Source: Chromera velia (taxonomy: Eukaryota; Sar; Chromeraceae). From it: a stretch of 25,120 bases of DNA. Shown one piece after another: positions 1 through 9,622 of this stretch. The notes beneath the pieces are model-generated. The model was not told the DNA's origin. It searched no databases and saw only the letters and a list, made by a program, of their open reading frames with translations. The stretch's first letter is position 1; each line of letters begins with the position of its first letter. Position numbers and translations under genes: made by a program. The stretch spans positions 12,501 to 37,620 of the forward strand of contig JAHBMJ010000696.1 of assembly GCA_018398765.1 (NCBI GenBank), in the 5' to 3' direction.

Positions 1-489
1 CACGCATGCGGCAGTCCGCGATATCTGCCAAGGGGCCGCGCGCGGCGCCGCGCGCGGTGGGGGGTGGAGGCTCATGCTCCTTCCATTGCCGTCTCCGCGT
101 GGTGCTCCTCAATCTGACATGCAACCGTCGGATTCAACTGACTGACTTCATCTTTTGCATTCTTAAATTTGCACATCTGTCCATCAGGATCCATCAGGTG
201 CGTGTGATCGAATTGGCTCAGTGCATGGAAAACCGTATGCAATGACTCTTCATTCATCTGACGGCGGTGTACGTCAGCAAGTAGAAAATTGCCACTTTAG
301 GCGATCTCCCATCGAAGCTTGGCTGCGGTGACAAATCATAAGAAACACGCGCAGCGTTTTTTTTTTTGCCACAAGACCAATTCTCTCAGCACAGCGAGGG
401 AGTTTTTATCCACGAAAAAAGAAGAGAACTGCATCCTTTGTCGTCCTCCTTCCAGCTTATTTTGCTTTGACGAGACGTATTCGGGGTGG
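1..489. other. 5' flank of the POLE2 gene
   Basis: No gene is supported here. The POLE2 reading frame stays open upstream to about base 319, but it contains no ATG before 490 and the extra residues do not resemble the family. The stretch is therefore probably 5' untranslated region and promoter. I see no clear TATA-like element. The only structured element is a GC palindrome at 36-57. Confidence 0.5.
36..57. repeat. Perfect 22-bp GC palindrome
   Basis: Bases 36-46 are the exact reverse complement of 47-57, made only of G and C with alternating CG steps. It could form a cruciform or be a symmetric binding site. It could also be chance in a CpG-rich stretch. Confidence 0.7.
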
Positions 490-3037
490 ATGAAGAGTGC
501 CAGAGAGCAAGCGAGGGGGGTGAATCCCTTCCTCAAACAGATCTCTGCCTCTTTTTCACTGGCGGGCCTGCAGCTGCGTCCCCAGGCCGCCAAGCTGATA
601 GCCGAGTGGCTCCAGGGCAGTGCGTGTGATTCTCAACAGTCCGAAAACAATGCAGCAGAACACCTCGAAGAAGTGGTCAACATTTGCAAAGCGCTGGTGC
701 AGAAGCAGGCATCCGCATTCAAACGCTTGGCTAGCGCAGATGAGTGTATTGTTGACACCGACCTCGCAGGGGAAGCTTGCCGACTGCGCCTGGGCAGTTC
801 CCACGGACTGGGGGGTGGGGAAGATACACAGATGCATGAGAGCAGCCACAGTGCAACCCTCGATGACCGGATAATGTTTTCCGAAATTGCCGCCACCAAG
901 GCTCTCGGAGACGGCGTTTTTGTGATTGACGCTCTCAGAGACGTTGAACGCTTTGCGTACAGCACTACTGAGGGTGTGTTTCGTCACTCGAGCCCTGCTT
1001 TCCTGAGAAAAAGGTGGACCGAGCAGGAGCTCTCCCAACTAAGGCCGAACATAGCACGAGAAAGGTGGGAGGTATGGCAAGAAAGGAGAAGGAGAGGAAA
1101 GAAGGAGCAACCGTCTGTTCCTTCCGAGGCCTAATGTTTCTCTCTCTCTCTCTCAATCTGGACCGACTGTTTCTTGTGTTCTTCCCGCTGCTGCTGCCCT
1201 GCTCCTTTCAAAAAGCGTCCTGACGTGTGCCTTCCATTGACTTGTTGCGCCCGAGGCTTTCTTGACAGACCCTTTTCCAACTCACGGGCTGATTTTTTTT
1301 TTCTGCCTACCTGCCCGCTCTTCTCTGCCCGTTTCCCTCCCTCCCTGCCCTGTTCTTTGGGCAAAAAACAGACAGCATTTATAAACCATGATACTGAAGA
1401 GTGCAAGTCTCTCTCTCTCTCTCTCTCTCTGTATATGGTGCAGGTACAACCTGATGCTTCAGCGGTTGTTGAGAGACCCCCGATTCTTCTTGTCGACCGA
1501 CGTCGCCAACGCCCGTCGGCTGGAGGGTCAGATGGATGACTCGGTGTGTGTGACCCCCGTAGAGAGTCTGCGTGCCCCCTCCTCGGGTGCAAGTGGAAGT
1601 GGGGGGAAGGGAAATGGGAGGGTGATTTCGTTTGGCCGTCTGTCGAGATCAGGAATCGAGACATTGTGTCTGGAGGACTTGAGAAAGACAGTCCCTCTCG
1701 ACATCTCACAGGCAGAGGTGATGTCGGGATTTGTTGGGGAAGGGGCATTTGTATTGGTTGAGGGGGAGATGAGAGCGTCGGGGGTGTTTCACGTGTCCAC
1801 CATCGGGCATCCACCGATTCTCTCCAGAGATGCAACCCCGACGCATGTGAACTTTTTCGGGGGACCTCTTGAGCCGAGAGACGTGATGACACTCAAACAA
1901 ATGGAGATCTCACGTCCGTCTGAAGCACAGAGGCTTGTGTTTTCTCTGTCGGATGTCTACCTAGACGATTCGTCGGTGTTGTCGAGAATCGATCGACTCA
2001 TTGGATTGTGTGTGGAGCGACAGTGCGAACCATCTGCCCTTATTTTGATGGGCAATTTCCATTCTTCGGGGGGGGGGCAACTTTCCCTCTCCCCTTCGTT
2101 CCTCGAAGAATTCAAAAACGGTTTCACCGCCCTTCGGCAGATTCTCAAAAAGAGAAGGCAATTCCTTGACCGAACCCGCGTGATCTTCATTCCGGGCCCC
2201 GGGGACCCCGGCCCAATGAGTACGCTCTTTCCTAGGGGCCCCCTACCGCAGTCTCTCACCGCCGGAATCGCAGATGACCTCCAGAACGTCATTCTCGCCT
2301 CCAACCCCTGTCGTCTCCGACATTTCTCCCGAGAGATAGTCATCGTCAGACGAAATTTTCTGGCAGACATGGCCGGGCGTTCCCTCGGTCCTTCCACCCA
2401 ACTCTGCCCTCATCTGTCCCGTCTCTGGAAAGAAGAGACGGTGTTAGAGAGAGTAAAGAGAGAAGAGGCCTCAGGGCTCTCAAGTGTCCCCCTGGAAAGA
2501 CGGAGTGTTCGAGCCGCACTCGCCAGTGAGCTCGCACACACCCTTGCCTTCCAAGCACACCTAGACCCTCTGGGAGCTGCCGGCCCCATACAACAGGATG
2601 ACCTTAGGGGGGGGGTCACATCTGCCACCCCCTCTTACTGGGCGGCCCCGCTCCTTGCCGCCTGGCCGACCCCGGAAGGCACAGGGAAGTGGAAAGGGGG
2701 CCCAGACCCCAAAAAATGCGGAAAACAGCAACCCCCCTCCGCCCCCCCCTCGACCCACCCCCTCTGGGGTGCCGAGCAATCCCTCTGGCTGTATCCGATG
2801 CCCGATGCTCTCATCATAGGAGACACTTCCTTCCCTGGGGAGAACTCAGCAGTGAGTGGGGGAGAGGCAGTGTCCTCCTCTGCAGGGTGGGATCTGGAAA
2901 TTCAGACTGGAGACGCCCAGCCGTGTCTTGTGTGCAACACTGGGTCGTTCGCACGGAGCGGGTTCAGTTTCTACACATACACCCCAGAGTCGCCTGACGG
3001 CCCGGCGGCCATGGAGTCCTCGGCTGTGGTAGACTGA
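490..3037 (+). CDS. POLE2: DNA polymerase epsilon subunit B (POLE2/DPB2), two exons: 490-1064 and 1444-3037
   Basis: Non-catalytic B subunit of the leading-strand replicase, which in known eukaryotes links the catalytic subunit to the CMG helicase in the nucleus. The spliced frame gives 722 residues; the human protein has 527. Exon 1 carries the N-terminal helical domain, with the family-like FSLAGLQLRPQAAKLI near residues 22-37. Exon 2 carries the OB-fold stretch (VLVEGEM, about 295-301) and the inactive calcineurin-like phosphoesterase domain: FSLSDVYLDD (358-367), LMGNF (393-397), FIPGPGDPGP (440-449), NPCRL (479-483), LYPMPDALIIGD (641-652) and GSFARSGFSFYTYTP (692-706). The donor is GT at 1065 and the acceptor is CAG at 1441-1443. 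The split codon restores RERYNLMLQR, matching RERYTILHQR as I recall it from human POLE2. The ATG at 490 is the first in frame and starts where family members start. The extra length is mainly a charged and Pro-rich insert around residues 510-635. Identification is very secure; the exact insert structure is less so. Confidence 0.93.
1065..1443 (+). other. POLE2 intron (379 bases) with a (TC)n pyrimidine tract
   Basis: GT-AG intron in phase 2. Its 3' end carries a CT microsatellite at about 1408-1430, followed by GTATATGGTGCAG. Another CT run lies near 1139-1155. The open frame continues past the donor for 70 bases, so the junction was chosen by protein homology rather than by a stop codon. 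Confidence 0.8.
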
Positions 3038-5250
3038 TCGTGAGCGGAAGAGAGGGAAGGGAAGGCAAGGGGGTAGAGAAGAAGGAAGGGGGAAAGAGGG
3101 ACGGTGTGGTGCGGTGTGGTGTGTTCAATAGATTTATTCTGCAGCTGTGTCGGTCAGTCTGACAGCTTCTAAGGACCGGGTTTCCCACGTCGCATTTTTT
3201 CTCTCCCCATTCATTCCTCTTCGTCCCTTCCGATGATTCAATTGAATTCAAACAACCTGAGAAGAGTGCACGTCAGAGGACTGCCTTTTTCCATGCAAAC
3301 ATCCATAGGGCAAGACGGAAAGAATGAAATCACCCTATTTTATTTTCTCTTTTCTTCCTTTTTTGACGGGTGTACGAGTGTTGAAGACAGGTGTGACTGA
3401 CGAAGTGAAAATGGAACAAGTGGGACAAAGAGTGAGTGTTTGACACAAAAAAGAAAAAACGTTTAGTTGGAGGCGAGCACGCACTTCAATTCACCGGCAG
3501 AAACATCAAATCAGGACGGAGGGGGGTTCCGAAGCTTTTCGCCGATCCATCTCATCTCTCTCTACCTGCCTCAGGGGTAGTCTCCCTCATTCCACACTCA
3601 AAAGAGCAGAAAGAACAGCAGCCCGTCTGTCAGTCAATCAACCTTTCTTCCATCCGTTTCTGCCCTGCTTTGTCAGTGGACTCAAAAGCATCAAAGCGAA
3701 AGAAAGGTGGACGGAGAGGAACAGAAGAGCACGGAGAGCCAGCGAACACAGGCAATTTATACACAGCCAGGGTATCTGTTCGGCGCTTCACTGGCAGACT
3801 CAGTGTCAGAAGCCAGCTCGGTTCCGTGTACAAGCTTCATTTGTATACGTGGAATGCATGCAGCCACGTTGCATGAAAAAGTGCCGCTGCGTGAATCGCA
3901 AGTAAAACTTTGAACATTGCCGGTGATGTCGTTTTAGATCTCTAGATGTAACTGAATGACTGAAGAATCGAATGACTACTGTAGACTACTATATGCAAGC
4001 ACAGCTGACTCTGAGCTGAGCTAGAAGCTTACTATAGCATATATATGATTAAACATTTTTTTTGTTTTCTAAAAAAAAATGTATAAAATTTATTAAAAAA
4101 ATTTATAAATTTCTAAGATCAGAACTAGGATCAGAACTTGATTTGCGGATCAGAAGTTCTTTCATATAATTGTGTGAAACAAGTTTTAAACTATAATTAA
4201 AGCAGTCACCTTCGCAGTCTTCAAGTTTATTTAATAAGGAATGTAGTAATTAGGCACGATTCGACCTATACTGCAAAGCTGTCAATTAAGCTGGAGAGAT
4301 TTTTTTTTTATTTTGTCAAAAAAACGTAGGAGAATGTGATTCATCAGCTAGCTCACTAACATTCATCAAGTTAATCTCTTTTTTTTAATGTTTCAGGGGG
4401 GCGCGGCAGGGATGCGGGGGAGGAAGGGTCATCGGGGGTGGGGAGAGGGACATGAGGAGATGGCTGTTGCTAGGGGTTGGGGTCGGCGTTTTCATCTGCA
4501 GGGTTCATGCATGGACGACTAATGCTGAGGAGGTAGAGGCACAGCTAGAGGCATAGAAGCACGAACAGAAGGAGTGCTTTCTTCGTAAGAAGCTTTAAAT
4601 GGATGCATAGAAACGTTTTAGAGTCTTTCCGATTTTTGGAAGAGGCTTTAGAACAGTCTACGCTGACAAAGCAAATTAAGAAGGTTAACGAGAAGAATGT
4701 CTTCCCCCTTTCAGCGCTAGTACAGGCTTCCCACGGGGAACAGAGAAGGCCACTCCCCCCATGGCAAAAAAAGAGTTACCAGAAAAAAAGCTGCCAAAGG
4801 GAAAAGAAAAATAACAACTTTTCCCTGCCTAACGTTCAGGTTAGAAGTATCCAGCTAGCTCTGAATATGGATAACGACGGCACGTCAGAGTTATAGTGAT
4901 CAGGTTAATAGTACGTTGAGTTATAAATTTAGTTTTTTCTAAAAATTTAGTTTATATCAGTAGGATAACTCAAACCTAATTTTACTAATGATTTAAAAAA
5001 TAATAATTATTTAGATCATAAATAAAAATACGTGTCATAAGCCCTAGGGGGCTTAATCAAAGTTTTTTTTACTTTGACTCGTTTTTTACCTAAAAACACT
5101 TTATAAATCTGACAGAATTTAATGGTAAAATTGAGTCAAGGACTGGACCACAACCGTTCTTTACTGTTGTCTCCCTGGTAATTTGCTGAAAATGATCTAT
5201 TAAATCTTTGTCTGCTTGTCATGGCCCCTCACTTCGTGTACGTTACTCTT
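3038..5250. other. Intergenic region, no supported gene
   Basis: This begins with the POLE2 3' flank, which has a purine-rich run near 3045-3105. From 3900 to 4380 it is AT-rich and includes three copies of GATCAGAA between 4118 and 4160. A G-rich patch follows near 4395-4480, and an AT-rich stretch at 4910-5130 holds a small hairpin. Open frames at 3436-3876 and 4603-4896 have no recognisable domains and irregular composition. I read them as chance frames or old remnants. Confidence 0.5.
5057..5077. repeat. Short inverted repeat with T-rich loop
   Basis: TCAAAGT at 5057-5063 pairs with ACTTTGA at 5071-5077 across a 7-T loop. It follows directly on a second imperfect palindrome at about 5037-5054 centred on CCTAGG. 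Such adjacent hairpins in AT-rich DNA may be the end of a small non-autonomous element, but no matching second end was found. Confidence 0.4.
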
Positions 5251-6270
5251 ATATCTGTTCAGATGGGTAGAGAAGATCCGAAACCTCCCCCCAGAGGAGT
5301 GTCTGCACTGGCGAGAGAACCTGAAGAGAGAGGAGGGTGAGAGGGCGTAGTGTTGCACCTGCTGTCTGCCTCACTCAGAAACTCAGGGAGGAAGAAGAGA
5401 CGGGAACCAGGATCTGGAAAGCCTCCGAAAGGGAGCCGAGGAGGAGAGTGAGCAGGCCACAGCAGTATGAATAGAAAATTTGATACAGCGCATCGAGAAC
5501 CCGTACAACTCATGGAGAGAGGCGGTCGCAATTCTGGCTACTGATTTATCAGGTTTAAAGAAAGAATTACAGAAGCACAGGGAGACGGCAGAGGCCTCCC
5601 CCCACCCCTCAACACACCGCCATGGATCCTGTGGGGTCTGGTTCCACACAAGCCTCAGAGCCGGAGATCCTTCTACGAACACCCAACAGCAAGTGCGTCG
5701 GTATACCAGTAGTGCGAAAAAGAGAGCGAGCCCCTCGAGGACGGGGGCACGGCTGTCTTCCGATTGGCGGTTGGGGGTTCTGACTTTTGAGTTTCTCTGC
5801 AGACTGAGAAGAGAGGTGCAGTGGGGGTCTGAGACTGTTGCGGATGCGGAGGGTCCGAAGCAGTGGTCAGGAAGGGAGAAAAGAACAGGGAGAGACCGAG
5901 TCTGCCCACAGGTAGCTCTACCACGCCTTGTTCAGGACGAATCTCTCATTGCTCTCAGCCCGTATAATGCCAAGAGCGGACACACACCTGGAGGCTTCCA
6001 ATCCAACCCAGCCGGAAGGTTTTTCTGCTACCACCTCCGAGTTAAGACATCCACATCAGCCAAAGACAGCCTCTGATGCTATTGCAGATAAAAGCCGGGT
6101 AAGAAACAGAGGTGCGCATGGAGAAAATGGATAGAAGAGAGGTCCAGACAATCAAAGAGAAAGTAGGCAACAGGATACAGGAAGTCCGCTGTTCTCTTCC
6201 CTTTGACAACCGTACCAATCCATACCCGTCCACTTCCATGCAGAGTCAAGCCTTAAATTCTATTTGTTGA
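5250..6270 (+). pseudogene. Degenerate coding-like island, function unknown
   Basis: A GC-richer block between AT-rich flanks. Short plus-strand stretches look protein-like but are broken by stops and frame changes. One is a charged stretch at 5263-5349 reading WVEKIRNLPPEECLHWRENL. Another is a helical stretch at about 5483-5595. A third is a Ser/Thr/Pro-rich stretch at about 5940-6100 ending at a possible donor (CGG then GTAAGA, 6096-6101). The last is a stretch from an ATG at 6118 reading MEKMDRREVQTIKEKVGNR. I cannot join them into one gene and recognise no domain. This could be a decayed retroelement gag-like gene or a host gene with unresolved small exons. Confidence 0.25.
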
Positions 6271-7111
6271 CTGATCCAATACTTTGAAACAATTTTTCTA
6301 TACCCTAGGCAATGTATTCCTACATGGATGTATGACTCGGAGAGCATGCACATACGTCGTTTAAGTTTTAATTTGATTCTAGTTTGAGTTTTGGTCGATC
6401 GTATCTGAACTACAGAAGGTGACTTTATTTATGCTTTTTTGAAGTCACTTTTCCCATCAATTATACTAGCCTTCATTATGGAGTCAATCATGATGTTCCA
6501 TGCAGCTTTATCTCGTTTCCACTTTATCTTTTTATACATATTTTGTTAATTGATTTAATCAAATTAAACCTTTATTATTTAGACCTCTTTTAATATGTCG
6601 CTTTGTTATAATATATGATCTAGTATGTTATACAATATTATGATCACTAGTAATGGCTATGATCATAATACTAAGTATCAATGTATCATATATATGCATT
6701 AATTAACTCAAGTTTACTCAGACTTTTATTTCAGTATACATCTTCCTAGACACCTTCATTCCATGATTTCTTTCGTTCACCTATATAGTCGTTCACTGAA
6801 AAAAAAATTAAATTAAATTTATAGTGAATATAACTTGAAAGTAATGGTCAGCCAGCCCCAATGTGTCTCAAAATTTATAAATTATATACAAAAATCAATA
6901 TGCTCTCTGCGAGACTCTCCGTTAGGTATTGAATGAAACATGAATCGTAACATGATACTAAGTTATTACTACCATGCAGTATACACAAACAAATTTTAAA
7001 AATTATAACTATAAGTTAATTTTTAGTTTAAAGATTTTATGAAACTACTATACATTTCATGCATTGCACGGGATAAAAAAACGCTTTACAGTCCGACGTT
7101 GAAAAACACTT
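6271..7111. other. AT-rich non-coding region
   Basis: About 840 bases of strongly AT-rich sequence with stops in every frame and many short A or T runs. I see no gene or clear repeat end. It lies 3' of the HNH gene. Confidence 0.5.
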
Positions 7112-8299
7112 TCAACAATTCTTGTGTACTCTTAGACTCTCGGAGTCTCTTTGCTTATCTCCTTCTCCAGCTCCCTCTCTATCACAAGAAGATTCGGAAC
7201 CCGAGACAAATGTGCGCTCTTCACTTTCTTTCCGCTCTTTTCTGCGCTGATATGTAACCTTCATATACATGCTCCGGCTAATCCATTGCAAATGTTCGAC
7301 TTTATTGTTGAGTGAATTGCTGTCCATATGATCCACTTCCAGGGACGATTCAACAGCTCCTGCTGCCACGAGGGCCCTTTTCTGGTCCGAGAGGAAGCGG
7401 TCAGCGACTAGACGATGAACAAAATGCCTTTTACCCTTGATGATCACCTTCCTGTATCTTTTATCGTAGCTTCCCTCCGTAATTCTGAGTCCGTTAAAGC
7501 GTATACGACCTTTGTTCGACACTGCTGCTCCCGTGGGAGTTGCGTGGTCACTTCCTTTGGCTGCGAGAACGAGCTCACTGAAAAATTCCCCTTCAAACAC
7601 CCTAACCTTCTCTGGAAGCGGCCTCAGCTCCCAGTTCTTTACGTGCAGAATGGTGTTGGCTCGGAAGCCCGCCGCCAACTTTGAATTACTCGTTCCAAGA
7701 AACTGTGCGCATTTGTTGAAACCGGAAAATTCCATCTCAACTCCTGTCTTCGAGTTTTTTGCAGCCACAGGAATGGAACTACATCTGAGAAGTTTTGGTC
7801 GGGCAACCAAGCTTTCCGTCTTTCTCCGGTGTTCCGAAGGGGTCAAGAATTGAAGATTTTCGACTGAGTTATTTTGCTTATCACCATCGATGTGGTCGAC
7901 TTGAAGAGGAATAGACGGATTTGCTTTCTGTTTTGCTTCTTTTTCTGCTGCCAGAAAAGTTTCAGCGATCACAATATGCACTCTCACACATTTTTTGCTT
8001 TTCGAGAAGAAGACAGCAGGATATCCCCCTTTCGGGTTCAGGTACCCTCGAGTGATTCGGCCTCGCGTGTCCTGAAGACGCCCATCTTCGCAAGCTTTCC
8101 AGCCTGTGAGCTCACCATTGAAGCGAAGGGTGACTGGAACAAACCTTGAAACCTGCTGTTCGTTGATCGGTGGGGACCCTGTCTTGTCCTTCTTGGGAGG
8201 GGAGACTTCCTTCAGAAATCGGCATACGGTGTTGAACCATGGCCCTGTACTGCGAAAGAGCCTTTGAGACCGGCCTGGAAAAGATAGACTTCTCAACAT
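7112..8299 (-). CDS. Tandem HNH endonuclease-like protein with NUMOD1-like segment
   Basis: Intact single-exon frame of 395 residues. The ATG at 8299 is preceded eight codons upstream by an in-frame TGA, so it is the natural start. Two HNH_3-type units are visible. The first is VRVHIVIAETFL (106-117) followed by VDHIDGDKQNNSVENLQFL (134-152). The second is VHRLVADRFL (294-303) followed by VDHMDSNSLNNKVEHLQWI (322-340). Residues about 178-224 between them, including FSGFNKCAQFLG, look like the DNA-binding module NUMOD1. NUMOD-HNH proteins are known from homing endonucleases of phages, organelles and large viruses, where HNH cuts DNA using one metal ion. The key His and Asn positions appear kept in both units. 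The N terminus (MLRSLSFPGRSQRLFRS) is basic, amphipathic and free of acidic residues, as in mitochondrial presequences; targeting is only an inference. No host intron or intein surrounds it, so it is a free-standing copy, possibly acquired by transfer. Confidence 0.8.
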   Translation of the reverse strand: MLRSLSFPGRSQRLFRSTGPWFNTVCRFLKEVSPPKKDKTGSPPINEQQVSRFVPVTLRFNGELTGWKACEDGRLQDTRGRITRGYLNPKGGYPAVFFSKSKKCVRVHIVIAETFLAAEKEAKQKANPSIPLQVDHIDGDKQNNSVENLQFLTPSEHRRKTESLVARPKLLRCSSIPVAAKNSKTGVEMEFSGFNKCAQFLGTSNSKLAAGFRANTILHVKNWELRPLPEKVRVFEGEFFSELVLAAKGSDHATPTGAAVSNKGRIRFNGLRITEGSYDKRYRKVIIKGKRHFVHRLVADRFLSDQKRALVAAGAVESSLEVDHMDSNSLNNKVEHLQWISRSMYMKVTYQRRKERKESEERTFVSGSESSCDREGAGEGDKQRDSESLRVHKNC

Positions 8300-8459
8300 C
8301 CCAGTATGCGAGAAGCGTTGTCAAAGCTTTTGCAAGAAAGCCAGAGTTTCAGTACATACTTATGTATTAATATCAAAATCCGCAGAGGGGCAGAGCTCAC
8401 AAGCGTGCCTGACAGTTGAGGTACAGAGCATCAAATCAAACGCCCATTTCCTTGAACGT

Positions 8460-8900
8460 GCGTGTTGATAACTCCAGTGAGAAATCTGCCAGGACCAACT
8501 CTGCGCATGGATTCGTCTCGAGCATGCAGACTCACAAGCAATGGTTCTGATATATATGTAAAGGACTCAACTATATATAGGTCGGAGCGAATGAAGATCA
8601 AAGTGCGTCTGCATGTTCGTTGTACACAATTCAATCAGATGCTAAGACTCTTTTTAGTGTCTCTCCCGCCGGCATATACACAATTCAATGCATGTTTCCA
8701 TCCATGCTGCATTCATGCATGCAGCATCTTGCAATTAACACTCTCTTTGTAGCTCTGGGTCCATCTTCCATGCAACATGCACGCGCGCGCATGCATGCAG
8801 TGTTGCAAGCATTGCATGAAGCATGCATGCATGCATGCAACACTCAATGTGCGCAACACCATGCAACATCGTATGCGCAACACCCTGTGACACTGTATGC
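8460..8900. repeat. TGCATGCA/GCATGC palindrome-rich region
   Basis: Dense runs of ATGCATGC and related words, especially 8715-8725, 8781-8800 and 8821-8840. GTGTTGCA (8800-8807) is mirrored by TGCAACAC (8836-8843), which could fold into a hairpin. GCGCAACACC occurs at 8851-8860 and again near 8876. Open frames here on both strands come from this self-complementary repeat and are not counted as genes. Confidence 0.6.
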
Positions 8901-9124
8901 TCACGTACTTCAATTTGACTGCTGGACACGTCAGACTTTACTGAGCCTGGAAACGAAAGAAGACGGACAGGATGAAGAACGAGTTCCGCAAAAACAGGAC
9001 CGCGTTGTTTTCCAGAGTCTGATTTGTTTGACAGTATATATGTACCTGTCCACCTACTGTGAGAGTCAATCGATCCTTCGAACACCGAATTGTCCCGGTC
9101 TGTCTTCTTGCCGAGTCAACGAAC

Positions 9125-9622
9125 ATGAGCTCACCTGCAGAGGGACTGCTGCAACCAGCCTACACCCCATTGCCTAAGACAGGGCCACGCACTGCAGGAC
9201 CGGTGGTGAGATAGGCGCCGAACCGCCCTCCTGCCCCAGAGAAACTGGAAGACAGGGTCACTTGGCTGAAGAACGTTTCCTGGGGATACTTCAGGGGTGA
9301 TGCCGGGGACCTGCCCCGGAAAGTCTATCTTCGCTTCAAGGTGAATGACGTGAAGGCGATCAACGAGCTTGACTCAACGATGGAGGTCGACTTTGCCCTC
9401 TTCCTCCGCTGGTTTGATCCCAGTCTGATTGGCATGAGCAAGACGGACTTCACCCGCACGGCCCAGGAATACGAAGTTCTCTGGAACCCCCAGGTTGAAA
9501 TCAACAACAACAGCGGGTCAGTTACGAACAGGAAGTCCTGAGTTGCAGATCTCAAGGGCACGAGGATCCCTCTCGAGGTCGGGTTATTGGCATCAAATCT
9601 GAAACAACAGTTGTTTCACTGA
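9125..9622 (+). pseudogene. Fragment of a Cys-loop-type (pentameric) ligand-gated ion channel extracellular domain
   Basis: One frame runs from ATG 9125 and resembles the N-terminal ligand-binding domain of pentameric ligand-gated channels. A proline-rich leader is followed by VYLRFKVNDVKAINELDSTM, then VDFALFLRWFDPSLIGM and EYEVLWNPQVEINNNSG. These match the family pattern of an outer strand, a W-x-D-P-x-L motif and a W-x-P-x-(I/V)-x-x-x-N motif. In-frame TAG at 9212-9214 and TGA at 9539-9541 break the frame. Protein-like residues (VADLKGTRIPLEVG) continue past the second stop to 9622. The Cys-loop itself and the four membrane helices are absent. A short 9214 acceptor or a missed intron could remove the first stop, but there is no place for the rest of the channel before the AT-rich DNA that follows. 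I judge it a dead partial copy; family assignment is by motif reading only. Confidence 0.6.

Noticed and set aside
3436-3876. Plus-strand open frame of 146 codons after POLE2
   Set aside because: Irregular composition, no recognisable motif and no supporting splice partners; probably chance.
5057-5077. Bacterial-type terminator
   Set aside because: The hairpin has the run of T in its loop rather than after the stem, and the surrounding genes are eukaryotic.
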